A stretch of 40,721 nucleotides of DNA from Duganella guangzhouensis (lineage in GTDB: Bacteria; Pseudomonadota; Gammaproteobacteria; Burkholderiales; Burkholderiaceae_D), in assembly GCF_009674535.1 (NCBI RefSeq), contig NZ_WKJK01000032.1, positions 1 through 40,721 of the forward strand. The letters run 5' to 3'. Shown piece by piece: positions 23,491 to 31,940 of the stretch. The position numbers and the translations under genes were made by a program. Below the pieces are notes generated by a model. It did not search any database and was not told where the DNA came from. It saw only the letters and a list, made by a program, of their open reading frames with translations. Within the stretch, counting starts at the first letter, position 1; each line of letters starts with the position of its first letter.

Positions 23491-24149
23491 TAGCTTCTGT
23501 ATAGTTTGTGTTGTTCAATATAGTCTAGCACTAGCGGCGGGATAAGCGAGTCTGCCTTCTCCCCCCGTTGTAATGCCGCACGTATCTGGGTGGCGGAAAT
23601 ATCCACCGCGAAGTCTTGTGCCAGATAAGTCAGACCATGCGGCGTGTTACGGATTTGTTCAGGCGTCGCCAGCCGGCTGGTAAACGCCTTGGCCACGGCC
23701 GGCGGCAGGCCGGCGGTGGCAATGTCATAGCCAGGGCGGGCCGCCACGCACAGGTGTGCATAGTCGGACAGCGCCTGCCATTGGTGCCAGGTGTCGAGCC
23801 GCTGCAGCTGGTCGGCGCCCATGACGAAGGCGATCGACGCTTGCGGCCCCAGTTCGGCGCGCACGTTGCGCAGCGTGTCGATGGTGTACGTCGGCAGCCC
23901 CTGGGCGCCGCGCGCGATTTCCTGCAGATCCACCGCCACGCTGTAGGACTGGCCGGCAAAGGCCAGCGCCAGCATGTCGGCGCGCTGCTGCGACGAGGCT
24001 TGCAGCGTGGCTTTTTGCCACGGCAGCCCGGTTGGGATCACGCGCAACTGGTCGACTTGCAGCAGATTGGCGAAGTAATCGCCCAACGCGACGTGACCTA
24101 GATGCACCGGATCGTAGCTGCCTCCCAGCAGTGCGACGCGGTAGGCCAT
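23490..24149 (-). CDS. nadD: Nicotinate-nucleotide adenylyltransferase
   Basis: A 219-residue NadD, which joins nicotinate mononucleotide with ATP to form deamido-NAD. I start at ATG 24147-24149 (MAYRVALLGGSYDPVH), since the nucleotidyltransferase motif GGSYDPVHLGH must be close to the N-terminus. The second motif ISATQIRAAL near the C-terminus is also present. FVMGADQL lies in between. It is placed between hemF (2 bp) and rsfS (1-bp overlap). nadD-rsfS-rlmH is a classic conserved cluster. Confidence 0.96.
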   Translation of the reverse strand: MAYRVALLGGSYDPVHLGHVALGDYFANLLQVDQLRVIPTGLPWQKATLQASSQQRADMLALAFAGQSYSVAVDLQEIARGAQGLPTYTIDTLRNVRAELGPQASIAFVMGADQLQRLDTWHQWQALSDYAHLCVAARPGYDIATAGLPPAVAKAFTSRLATPEQIRNTPHGLTYLAQDFAVDISATQIRAALQRGEKADSLIPPLVLDYIEQHKLYRS

Positions 24150-24151
24150 CG

Positions 24152-25066
24152 TTACGACGCGAGCCAGTCGCGGTGCGGCAGGAAGTCGGTGTACAGCGCC
24201 GCTTCCGGCGATCCGGCTTCCGGCTCCCAGCGATAGCGCCACTTCACAATCGGCGGCATCGACATCAGGATCGCCTCGGTGCGGCCGCCCGATTGCAGGC
24301 CAAACAGCGTGCCGCGGTCGAATACCAGATTGAATTCGACATAGCGGCCGCGCCGGTAAGCCTGGAAGTCGCGTTCGCGCTCGCCGTACGGCGTGTCCTT
24401 GCGCGCTTCCAGGATCGGCAGATAGGCTTGGAGGAAGGCGTCGCCGACGCTTCGCGTCATGGCGTAGCTTTGCTCGAAACCGTCGGCGTTGTGGTCATCG
24501 AAGAAGATGCCACCGACGCCGCGCGCTTCCTGCCGGTGTTTCAGGTAAAAATACTCGTCGCACCACTGCTTGAACTTGCCGTGCAGCTCGTCGCCGAAAG
24601 GGGCGAGGGCGTCGCGGCAGGTCTGGTGGAAGTGCTGCACGTCCTGCTGGTTGCCGTAGTACGGCGTCAGGTCCATGCCGCCGCCGAACCACCATACCGG
24701 CTCGCCGGCCGCATTGGTGGTGCTGAAAAAGCGCACGTTCATGTGCACCGTCGGCGCGTACGGGTTGCGCGGGTGGATCACCAGCGACACGCCCATGGCT
24801 TCCCACGGATTACCGCCAATGTCAGGCCGGTGCGCCGCCGCCGATGGCGGCAGCTTGGCGCCCAGCACATGCGAGAAGTTGACGCCACCGCGTTCGATGA
24901 CGTTGCCTTCCTCGACTAGACGCGAAATCCCGCCGCCACCTTCGGCGCGCTGCCACTCGTCGCGCAGGAAGGACTTGCCGTCAACGGCCTCCAACGCTTG
25001 CACGATGTTGTTTTGCAGGTTCAGCAGCCAGGCTTTGACTGCGACGGGATTCGGAGCGTCCGACAT
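24152..25066 (-). CDS. hemF: Oxygen-dependent coproporphyrinogen III oxidase
   Basis: A 304-residue HemF, which carries out the aerobic oxidative decarboxylation of coproporphyrinogen III in haem synthesis. Conserved stretches are GGGGISRLVEEGNVIERGGVNFS, HPRNPYAPTVHMNVRFF, FGGGMDLTPYYG, KQWCDEYFYLKHR and GGIFFDD. The C-terminal region is RYVEFNLVFDRGTLFGLQSGGR. The length matches the family (299 in E. coli). It sits 1 bp after purD and 2 bp before nadD in the minus-strand operon. Confidence 0.97.
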   Translation of the reverse strand: MSDAPNPVAVKAWLLNLQNNIVQALEAVDGKSFLRDEWQRAEGGGGISRLVEEGNVIERGGVNFSHVLGAKLPPSAAAHRPDIGGNPWEAMGVSLVIHPRNPYAPTVHMNVRFFSTTNAAGEPVWWFGGGMDLTPYYGNQQDVQHFHQTCRDALAPFGDELHGKFKQWCDEYFYLKHRQEARGVGGIFFDDHNADGFEQSYAMTRSVGDAFLQAYLPILEARKDTPYGERERDFQAYRRGRYVEFNLVFDRGTLFGLQSGGRTEAILMSMPPIVKWRYRWEPEAGSPEAALYTDFLPHRDWLAS

Positions 25067-25067
25067 C

Positions 25068-26336
25068 TTAGTGTTTCAGCCCGCGCCAGCCGATGTCGCG
25101 GCGGCACTGCGCGCCTTCAAAGCTGATCTGGTCGACCACTTCGTAAGCTTGTTTTTGCGCCAGCTTGATGCTGTCGCCCAGGCCGACCACGCACAGCACG
25201 CGGCCGCCGCTGACTTGCAGCTGGCCGTTGACTTCGACGGTGCCGGCGTGGAAGGTCACCGATTCCGGCGTTTCGGCCGGGATGCCTTCGATCACGGCGC
25301 CTTTCAGCGGCGCGTCCGGATAGCCGGCGGCGGCCAGCACCACGCCAACGGCGGTGCGGCGGTCCCATTCCAGTTCGATCTGGTCCAGGGTGCCGTTGAC
25401 GGCGTGTTCCATCACGCTCACCAGGTCGGTCTTCAGACGCGACATGATAGGCTGGGTTTCCGGATCGCCCATGCGGCAGTTGAATTCCAGCGTGCGCGGA
25501 TTGCCGGCGGCGTCGATCATCAGGCCGGCGTACAGGAAGCCGGTGAAGACGATGCCATCCTTCGCCATGCCGGCGATGGTCGGGTTGATGATCTCGCGCA
25601 TCACGCGGGCGTGCATCGCCGGGGTGACGATCGGGGCTGGCGAGTAAGCGCCCATGCCGCCGGTGTTCGGGCCTTCGTCGTTGTCCTTCAGGCGTTTGTG
25701 ATCCTGGCTGGTGGCCAGCGGCAGGATGTTTTTGCCGTCGCACATGACGATGAAGCTGGCTTCTTCGCCGGCCAGGAATTCTTCGATGACGATGCGGGCA
25801 CCGGCGTCGCCGAAGCGGTTATCGGCCAGCATGTCGTCAATCGCCTGGTGTGCTTCGTCCAGCGACATGGCGACCACCACGCCCTTGCCGGCAGCCAGGC
25901 CGTCGGCCTTGATGACGATCGGGGCGCCGTTGGCGTTGACGTAGTCGTGCGCTTGCGCCACGTCCGAGAAGGTCTGGTATTTGGCGGTCGGAATGCCGTG
26001 ACGCTGCATGAACGCCTTGGCGAAGTCTTTCGACGACTCCAGCTGCGCCGCTTCCTTGGTCGGGCCGAATACTTTCAGGCCACGGGCGCGGAACAGGTTG
26101 ACGATGCCGCCGGCCAGCGGGGTCTCGGGACCGACCACGGTCAGGCTGATGCCTTCGCTTTCGACGAAGTTGGCCAGTTCGTGCAGGTCGGTGATGTTGA
26201 CGTTGACCAGGCGCGAATCGCGCGCGGTGCCGCCATTGCCAGGGGCAACGTACACCATCTGAATGCGCTCGGATTGCGCCAGTTTCCAGGCCAGCGCATG
26301 TTCACGGCCGCCGGAGCCGACTACCAAAATTTTCAT
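25068..26336 (-). CDS. purD: Phosphoribosylamine-glycine ligase
   Basis: A 422-residue GAR synthetase, the second step of de novo purine synthesis, with an ATP-grasp fold. Motifs are MKILVVGSGGREHALAWKL at the N-terminus, KADGLAAGKGVVVA, EEFLAGEEASF, TGGMGAYSPAP and the Mg-binding LEFNCRMGDPETQ. It is located 6 bp after yebC. The order yebC-purD-hemF is widespread in Burkholderiales. Confidence 0.98.
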   Translation of the reverse strand: MKILVVGSGGREHALAWKLAQSERIQMVYVAPGNGGTARDSRLVNVNITDLHELANFVESEGISLTVVGPETPLAGGIVNLFRARGLKVFGPTKEAAQLESSKDFAKAFMQRHGIPTAKYQTFSDVAQAHDYVNANGAPIVIKADGLAAGKGVVVAMSLDEAHQAIDDMLADNRFGDAGARIVIEEFLAGEEASFIVMCDGKNILPLATSQDHKRLKDNDEGPNTGGMGAYSPAPIVTPAMHARVMREIINPTIAGMAKDGIVFTGFLYAGLMIDAAGNPRTLEFNCRMGDPETQPIMSRLKTDLVSVMEHAVNGTLDQIELEWDRRTAVGVVLAAAGYPDAPLKGAVIEGIPAETPESVTFHAGTVEVNGQLQVSGGRVLCVVGLGDSIKLAQKQAYEVVDQISFEGAQCRRDIGWRGLKH

Positions 26337-26342
26337 AATTCC

Positions 26343-27068
26343 TCAGTCTTCGATCAAGGTGTTGGAATACACTTCCTGCACATCATCCAGCAATTCCAGC
26401 GCGTCCAGCAGTTTCTGCATCTTGATCGCGTTGTCGCCGGTGACGGCGATTTCGACGTCCGGCTTCATGATGATCTCGGCCACTTCGGCCTTGAAACCCT
26501 TGGCTTCCAGCGCATCCTTCACCGCCGCGAAATCGTGCGGGCCGCACAGCACTTCGATGCCGCCTTCTTCGTCGCTGATCACGTCCTCGGCGCCGGCTTC
26601 CAGCGCCACTTCCATCAGCGCGTCCTCATTGGTGCCGGGCGCGAACAGGAACTGGCCGCAATGCTTGAACATGAAGGCCACCGAGCCTTCGTTGCCCATG
26701 TTGCCGCCATTCTTGTTGAAGGCGTTGCGGACTTCGGCCACGGTACGCACGCGGTTGTCGGTCATGCAGTCGACGATGATGGCCGCGCCGCCGATGCCGT
26801 AGCCCTCGTAGCGAACCTCTTCATACGCCGCGCCGTCCTCGCCGCCGGTGCCGCGGGTGATCGCGCGCTGCACGTTATCCTTAGGCATATTGGCGTCGGC
26901 CGCCTTGTCGATGGCCAGACGCAGACGTGGATTGGTCGCGGCATCGCCGCCGCCCATGCGGGCAGCAACGGTGATTTCCTTGATCAGGCGAGTCCAGATC
27001 TTGCCGCGTTTCGCGTCAGTTGCTGCTTTTTTGTGCTTGATGTTGGCCCATTTGCTGTGTCCAGCCAT
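26343..27068 (-). CDS. yebC: YebC/PmpR family protein
   Basis: A 241-residue YebC/TACO1-family protein, known as a DNA-binding regulator in some bacteria and linked to translation through proline-rich stretches in others. The N-terminal hallmark is MAGHSKWANIKHKKAATDAKRGK, followed by GGGDAATNPRLRLAIDKA. EGYGIGGAAIIVDCMTDNRVRT lies mid-protein. It is the first gene of the eight-gene minus-strand operon ending at rng; the promoter should lie in 27069-27298, a very GC-rich gap in which I see no clear hexamers. Confidence 0.96.
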   Translation of the reverse strand: MAGHSKWANIKHKKAATDAKRGKIWTRLIKEITVAARMGGGDAATNPRLRLAIDKAADANMPKDNVQRAITRGTGGEDGAAYEEVRYEGYGIGGAAIIVDCMTDNRVRTVAEVRNAFNKNGGNMGNEGSVAFMFKHCGQFLFAPGTNEDALMEVALEAGAEDVISDEEGGIEVLCGPHDFAAVKDALEAKGFKAEVAEIIMKPDVEIAVTGDNAIKMQKLLDALELLDDVQEVYSNTLIED

Positions 27069-27298
27069 GTTCGGTCTTCCTTCGGCGGTGAGTCATGTGA
27101 GTGCGGTGAGGGCGGTATTCTAGCATAAGCGGGCCGCCAGAAACCGCCGTCGCCCGGGGGCCACAGTCGGCCGCCGGCCGCCGCCGGCCGCCGCTCGTCG
27201 CCGCCATCGCTAGAGGCCGGCCTCCAGTTTTTGTAGGCATGCTGTCATATCGTACTGCTACTGTTGATCTTTTTGACACGCGCAGTACGGGAGCAGAC

Positions 27299-29803
27299 AT
27301 GGATCGACGGCAGTTTATTAAATTGGGTGGCTTTATCACGGTATCGGCGGTGGGCCTGAGCGCTTGCGGCGGCAGCAGCGAGGCGGCTGGCACGGATCTG
27401 GCGCTGGCCAGCGGTGCCTGGCAATTCCCGCAGAGCGTGGCCTCGGGCGACCCGCGCGCCGACAGCATCATGCTGTGGACCCGCGCCTTGCCGGCCTCGG
27501 CCGATGCGGTGGCGGTGGCGCCCTCGGCCGCCGACAGCGCGATCCGGCTGGTGGTCACCTCCGCCGACAACAGCGCCGCGCTGGGCGCCAATACCGCGCT
27601 GAGCGGCACGCTGGTGGCCGACGTGCGCTTGCCGCTGCAGTCTCAGTACGACAACACCGTGCGCCACAAGCTGACCGGGCTGTCGGCGGCCACCACTTAC
27701 TATTACCAGTTCATCGCCGGCGACACCCGTTCCAACGTCGGCCGCTTCAAGACCGCGCCGGCCGCCGATGCCGATGTGGCGCAGCTGCAGTTTGTCTATA
27801 TGACTTGCCAGGACTGGAGCGTCAACCACTGGGGCGCGATGTCGTCGATCGCCGGCGAGAGCCTGGACTTCATCGTCCACCTGGGCGACTATATCTACGA
27901 AACCGTGGGCGAGGACTTCCAGACCGGCGCGGTTGAAAGCCGGCACGACACGCTGGTGCTGCCGGACGGCGTCTACAAGAGCGGCACGTCGGGCGCCAAA
28001 TACGCCAACACGCTGGCCGATTACCGCTATCTGTACAAAAAGTACCGCACCGACAAGCGCCTGCAGGCGCTGCACGAGCGCTTTGCCTTCATCGCCATCT
28101 GGGACGACCATGAGTTCACCGACGATGCCTGGCAGGATGCGGAAACCTACGACGGCTCCTTCAACGCCGACGGCTCGGATCTGCATCAGCCGGCGCGCCG
28201 CCGCAACGCCAATCAGGCGTGGTTTGAATACATGCCGGCCGACGTCACGCTGGACGCGGCCAACACCACCTTCCAGAACATCAAGATCTACCGCGATTTC
28301 CAGTTCGGCAAGCTGATGCAGCTGGTGATGACCGACGAACGCCTGTATCGCGCCGATCACATCATTCCGGAATCGACCATCAATCCAGCGACCGGCAAGG
28401 CGCTGGGCCGGATTGGCGCGCGCTATCTGGTGCAGCAAAGCGTGTTCGACAGCGTGGAAGCGCAGAAGATGGCCGGCGCCAAGACCATCGGCCTCGATCC
28501 GCTGACCACCGCCACCATATTGGGCAACACCCAGCGCCAGTGGTGGATGGACAAGATGAAAGCCGCCACCTCGACCTGGAAACTGTGGGGCAATGAAGTC
28601 TCGCTGCTGCGCATGGGCCTGAACGGCACCGACGCCATCGCCACGCTGCTGGCGCTGAGCGCGGCGACATCGCTGGCGACCTCGGTCGCCACCACGGCGG
28701 CGGCGGTCGGTGGCAATTACGCGCTGGCCGGCACCATCGTGGCTGCGGTCACGGCCGGCGCCACCAGCGCCGTCGCCCAGGCTGGCGCGGTGGCCATCGC
28801 CACTTCGGCGGCTGGCGGCGGCAGCAGCACCGCGCAAGCCACGGCCGGCGTTGCGGCCGGTTTGAGCAGCGCCCAGGCCGCGATCGCGGTGGCGGTGCTG
28901 GCCAAGGTCAGCGCCGCCGCGACGGCTGGCTCGACCGGTACCGCGCTGGCCGCCGTGGCCGCGCAGACCATCGCGTTTGGCTACATCAAGCCGGACGTCC
29001 AGACCAATGGCGTCAATTCGACCTTCGTGGCGGCGTCGGGCAAGAAAGACGCGCTGTCGTCGTTCTTCACCAAATTCCTGCTCAACTGCGACCAGTGGGA
29101 TGGCTATAACACCGAGCGCAAAACGCTGATGTCTCACCTGAAGAGCAACAACATCAGCAACGTGGTGGCGATTACCGGCGACATCCACGCCTTCTTCGCC
29201 GGCACCGTCAACGACGACTTCGATGCCACCGGTGGCGGCACGCCGGTGATGGTGGACCTGGTATCGGCCGGCGTCTCCTCGGATTCGTTCTTCAGCTATT
29301 TGCGTGACGCGGCCGACTCGCTGGGCGACATCGCCACGCTGGTCAGCTATCCGCTGGCGGTGCCGGTGACCGGCATCGGCACGGTCAACCTCAACTTCAA
29401 CCTGCTGGACTACACCATGGGCAAGGCGGCGCCGACGCTGGCCTCGCTGGCCGAGCAAACCCGCGTGCAGTTGCGCGGCGCGCTGGCGGCGCTGAGCGTG
29501 CCCGAAGCGCAGCTGGACGCCACCACCGCCGCCGTGCTGACCGCGCTGCAAGCCAACAGCGACTTCAACACCAGCCTGCTGGCCTTGGCGCAGCAGTTGT
29601 CGGGACTGGGGAATAACCAGTGGCTCAAGCACCTGAACAACGACGCCCAAGGCTACACGCTGGTGACGCTGACGCCATCGAAGATGACGGCCCAGTTCCG
29701 CCAGGTGAACAAGCTGGTCGGCACCAGCGCCCCCGCCACCATCGTCGCCCGCACCACCACCGCGACAGTGACCGCCGGCAGCGCGGCGGTGACCATCAGC
29801 TGA
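27299..29803 (+). CDS. phoD: PhoD-like alkaline phosphatase with large Ala-rich insertions
   Basis: An 834-residue exported phosphodiesterase/alkaline phosphatase of the PhoD family. I start at ATG 27299, which gives the twin-arginine motif DRRQFIK and a lipobox-like LSAC (Cys23). An N-terminal Fn-like domain is followed by the metallophosphatase core: HLGDYIYE, WDDHEFTDDAW and, much later, ITGDIHAF. Between residues about 445 and 560 lies a low-complexity Ala/Thr/Val insertion absent from ordinary PhoD proteins of about 500-600 residues. A second helical insertion lies at about 690-780. The split core is complete, so activity is plausible. It would release phosphate from esters outside the cytoplasm; no PhoB box was identified. 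Confidence 0.88.
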   Translation: MDRRQFIKLGGFITVSAVGLSACGGSSEAAGTDLALASGAWQFPQSVASGDPRADSIMLWTRALPASADAVAVAPSAADSAIRLVVTSADNSAALGANTALSGTLVADVRLPLQSQYDNTVRHKLTGLSAATTYYYQFIAGDTRSNVGRFKTAPAADADVAQLQFVYMTCQDWSVNHWGAMSSIAGESLDFIVHLGDYIYETVGEDFQTGAVESRHDTLVLPDGVYKSGTSGAKYANTLADYRYLYKKYRTDKRLQALHERFAFIAIWDDHEFTDDAWQDAETYDGSFNADGSDLHQPARRRNANQAWFEYMPADVTLDAANTTFQNIKIYRDFQFGKLMQLVMTDERLYRADHIIPESTINPATGKALGRIGARYLVQQSVFDSVEAQKMAGAKTIGLDPLTTATILGNTQRQWWMDKMKAATSTWKLWGNEVSLLRMGLNGTDAIATLLALSAATSLATSVATTAAAVGGNYALAGTIVAAVTAGATSAVAQAGAVAIATSAAGGGSSTAQATAGVAAGLSSAQAAIAVAVLAKVSAAATAGSTGTALAAVAAQTIAFGYIKPDVQTNGVNSTFVAASGKKDALSSFFTKFLLNCDQWDGYNTERKTLMSHLKSNNISNVVAITGDIHAFFAGTVNDDFDATGGGTPVMVDLVSAGVSSDSFFSYLRDAADSLGDIATLVSYPLAVPVTGIGTVNLNFNLLDYTMGKAAPTLASLAEQTRVQLRGALAALSVPEAQLDATTAAVLTALQANSDFNTSLLALAQQLSGLGNNQWLKHLNNDAQGYTLVTLTPSKMTAQFRQVNKLVGTSAPATIVARTTTATVTAGSAAVTIS

Positions 29804-29874
29804 GCTTCAGTGATATGGCACCCGCAGCGTGGTAGTGGCGATAGCGTCTAAGCGTCACCATTTCTGTGGGTTGC

Positions 29875-30174
29875 TTATCCCGCAGCGACACCTAATGCTA
29901 GCCTGAGCGCTTTTTCTACCGCTCTAAGACTGGCGGCATCCGGTGTCGCTTGCTGTGAAAGCGATTGTTGCAACGATTCAGCCGTCACTGATAATGATTG
30001 GGCCAGTGCAAAAAAGCCGATCGTGCCGACGGTGAGGACTCGCAGCATTCCCTTCGCAACGCTATTCTCGCCTTCAGTGAGTGCCTCATCTACTTCCTCG
30101 ATCAGGGCGGCTGCAAAAGCTGGTTCGCGTTGAATCCGCTCCACAATGCCGACCTCAAAACCCGCTAGCTCCAT
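29875..30174 (-). CDS. Antitoxin of RelE/HigB-type pair (HTH protein)
   Basis: A 99-residue protein downstream of, and overlapping by 10 bp, the toxin gene. The N-terminal half (PAFAAALIEEVDEAL) and the HTH-like segment FFALAQSLSVTAESLQQSLS, followed by the helical SLRAVEKALRLALGV, match the layout of the 'addiction module antidote' proteins that pair with Gp49/HigB-like toxins. In these systems the antitoxin neutralises the toxin and represses the operon. The HTH is less canonical than usual, with a hydrophobic GTIGFF before it. Confidence 0.72.
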   Translation of the reverse strand: MELAGFEVGIVERIQREPAFAAALIEEVDEALTEGENSVAKGMLRVLTVGTIGFFALAQSLSVTAESLQQSLSQQATPDAASLRAVEKALRLALGVAAG

Positions 30175-30506
30175 AGTATTCCCCCATCTCCCGCCTTCTT
30201 ACGACTTTTGAATTCTTCATGCAAAAGCTTTGCACGCGTGATATCGATCTGCTGGTGTTTTTTCGTGCCGCCCCCCAATAGAAGAATCGTCATAAGACCC
30301 TCTTTTGCAAGGTAAATCCGGTAACCCGGTCCCCAGTCGATGACATATTCGCCGATGCCGGCGAACCATTTGACTCGTGATAGATTTCCATCGGCCATGC
30401 GAAACAGTGCTTTTGAGATTTTAGCCGCAGCGAGCTTGTCCAATTGGTCGAGCCATTGTTGGAAGGGGACCGAGCGATCTTGCCGGGTATATCTTCTAAT
30501 TTCCAT
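30165..30506 (-). CDS. RelE/HigB-type toxin (Gp49-like family)
   Basis: A 113-residue toxin of the RelE/ParE superfamily. I use ATG 30504-30506 (MEIRRYTRQDRSVPFQQWL), since the family begins this way; the open frame extends to 30554. Typical features are FQQWLDQL near the start, KALFRMADGNLSRVKWF, IDWGPGYRIYLA, and the C-terminal LLLGGGTKKHQQ-ID-A pattern. Such toxins cleave mRNA on the ribosome. The toxin-first order is that of HigBA modules. Upstream is the divergent EamA gene. AT content is higher than in neighbours, consistent with transfer. Confidence 0.85.
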   Translation of the reverse strand: MEIRRYTRQDRSVPFQQWLDQLDKLAAAKISKALFRMADGNLSRVKWFAGIGEYVIDWGPGYRIYLAKEGLMTILLLGGGTKKHQQIDITRAKLLHEEFKSRKKAGDGGILWS

Positions 30507-30612
30507 CTCGCGATGCTCACACAGCCTATCACCAATCGGCTTGACGCGTCTCATGTGAGCAGCGAAAGAGGCTGCTCAGCGGGGGAGGGCGGCAGGCGGT
30601 ACAATTTGCCCT

Positions 30613-31518
30613 ATGGATAAAAGCACGACACAGGGCACGTTGACGCGGGCCGCCTTTCTTAGCGGGCTGGGCATTGCCATTGGTGGCTCGGTTTTGTTTT
30701 CCACCAAGGCCATTGTGGCCAAGCTGCTGTACCGCTATCACATCGACGCGGTCACGCTGATCGCCTTCCGCATGCTGTTCTCGCTGCCGGTGTTCGCCAC
30801 CATCGCGCTCTGGAAGATGCGCACCGGCGCTCCGCTCAGCAGCGGCGACCGCTGGCGCATCGTCGGCCTCGGCCTGGTCGGCTACTACCTGTCCAGCTTT
30901 CTCGACTTCCTCGGCCTGCAATACATCTCGGTCGGCCTGGAGCGGCTGATCCTGTTCCTGACCCCGACCTTCGTGCTGCTGATCAGCTCCACCATCCTCA
31001 AACAGCACATCAACCGCAAACAGTGGATGGCGCTGTTGACTTCCTACCTCGGCATCGTGCTGGTGTTCGTGCACGACCTGCAAGGCGGCAGCAACGTGGT
31101 GCTGGGCGCCGCGCTGGTGACCGGCTCGGCCGCCGCCTATGCCGCCTACCTGCTGCTGTCCGGCGAAATGGTCAAGCGGCTGGGATCGATACGGCTGGTG
31201 TCGTACGCGATGTGCGTCTCCACCGCCGCCTGCATGGCCCAGTTCTTCCTGTTGCGCCCGCTCTCCGGCCTGCTGCAGCCACTGCCGGTGTATGGCCTGT
31301 CGCTGATCAACGGCATCCTGTGCACGGTGGCGCCGGTGTTCATGACCATGATCGCGGTCGAACGCATCGGCGCCGGCACCGCCTCGCAGGCTGGTATGAT
31401 CGGCCCGGTTTCAACGCTGTTTCTGGGCGCGCTGCTGTTGGGCGAGCCCGTCACCTCCTGGCAACTGGGCGGCACCGCCCTGGTGTTGGCCGGGATCTAT
31501 CTGCTGTCCAAAAAATAA
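30613..31518 (+). CDS. EamA/DMT-superfamily transporter
   Basis: A 301-residue membrane protein with ten hydrophobic helices in two EamA repeats. IGGSVLFSTKAIVAKLLYRY with LIAFRMLFSLPVF opens the first repeat, and GAGTASQAGMIGPVSTLFLGALLLGEP marks the second. Family members export metabolites or amino acids. The substrate cannot be read from sequence. It is the first gene of a plus-strand run; mgsA follows 12 bp later with its own ribosome site. Confidence 0.9.
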   Translation: MDKSTTQGTLTRAAFLSGLGIAIGGSVLFSTKAIVAKLLYRYHIDAVTLIAFRMLFSLPVFATIALWKMRTGAPLSSGDRWRIVGLGLVGYYLSSFLDFLGLQYISVGLERLILFLTPTFVLLISSTILKQHINRKQWMALLTSYLGIVLVFVHDLQGGSNVVLGAALVTGSAAAYAAYLLLSGEMVKRLGSIRLVSYAMCVSTAACMAQFFLLRPLSGLLQPLPVYGLSLINGILCTVAPVFMTMIAVERIGAGTASQAGMIGPVSTLFLGALLLGEPVTSWQLGGTALVLAGIYLLSKK

Positions 31519-31530
31519 ATGGGAGAAGTA

Positions 31531-31914
31531 ATGAAGACCCGCATTGCCCTGATTGCGCACGACAAGAAAAAAGACGACATGATCGCCCTCGCCAGCGAAT
31601 ACAAGGCTTTCCTCTCGACCTGCCAACTGGTGGCCACCGGCACCACCGGCGGCCGCCTGACCAATGAAGTCGGCCTGACCGTGGACCGCAAGCACTCCGG
31701 CCCGTTCGGCGGCGACTTGCAGATCGGCTCGCTGCTGGTCGAAGGCCAGATCGACTGCGTGATCTTCCTGCGCGACCCCATGACGCCGCAGCCGCACGAA
31801 CCGGACATCAACGCCCTGGTGCGCGCCTGCGACGTGCACAATACGCCGTGCGCCACCAACGTCGCATCGGCACATCTGGTACTGTCTCAGCTTCAGCAAA
31901 CAGCAGCCCAATAA
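31531..31914 (+). CDS. mgsA: Methylglyoxal synthase
   Basis: A 127-residue MgsA, which converts dihydroxyacetone phosphate to methylglyoxal and phosphate. The start at ATG 31531 follows GGGAGAAGTA; the in-frame ATG at 31519 lies inside the ribosome site. Catalytic features: H10 in LIAHDKKK, the phosphate loop ATGTTGGR, the general base D62 in HSGPFGGDLQIG, D82 in RDPM and H89 in PHEPD. ATNVASAHLVL closes the fold. Its position before a quinone oxidoreductase gene may reflect handling of reactive carbonyls, though this is inference. Confidence 0.96.
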   Translation: MKTRIALIAHDKKKDDMIALASEYKAFLSTCQLVATGTTGGRLTNEVGLTVDRKHSGPFGGDLQIGSLLVEGQIDCVIFLRDPMTPQPHEPDINALVRACDVHNTPCATNVASAHLVLSQLQQTAAQ

Positions 31915-31940
31915 AGCAGCCCAATCACGGAGGATAGAAC

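Noticed and set aside
22777..23493. Gly-rich 238-codon plus-strand frame that looks like a structural protein
   Set aside because: It is the complement of the rsfS Lys/Ala-rich tail; the glycines arise from GCC/GGC bias.
24675..27128. 817-codon open frame antisense to hemF, purD and yebC
   Set aside because: It crosses three intact, well-recognised genes and has no motif; it is a GC-bias shadow frame.
27245..29650. 801-codon frame antisense to phoD
   Set aside because: It is a shadow of the phosphatase gene, rich in His/Gln/Arg with no domain.
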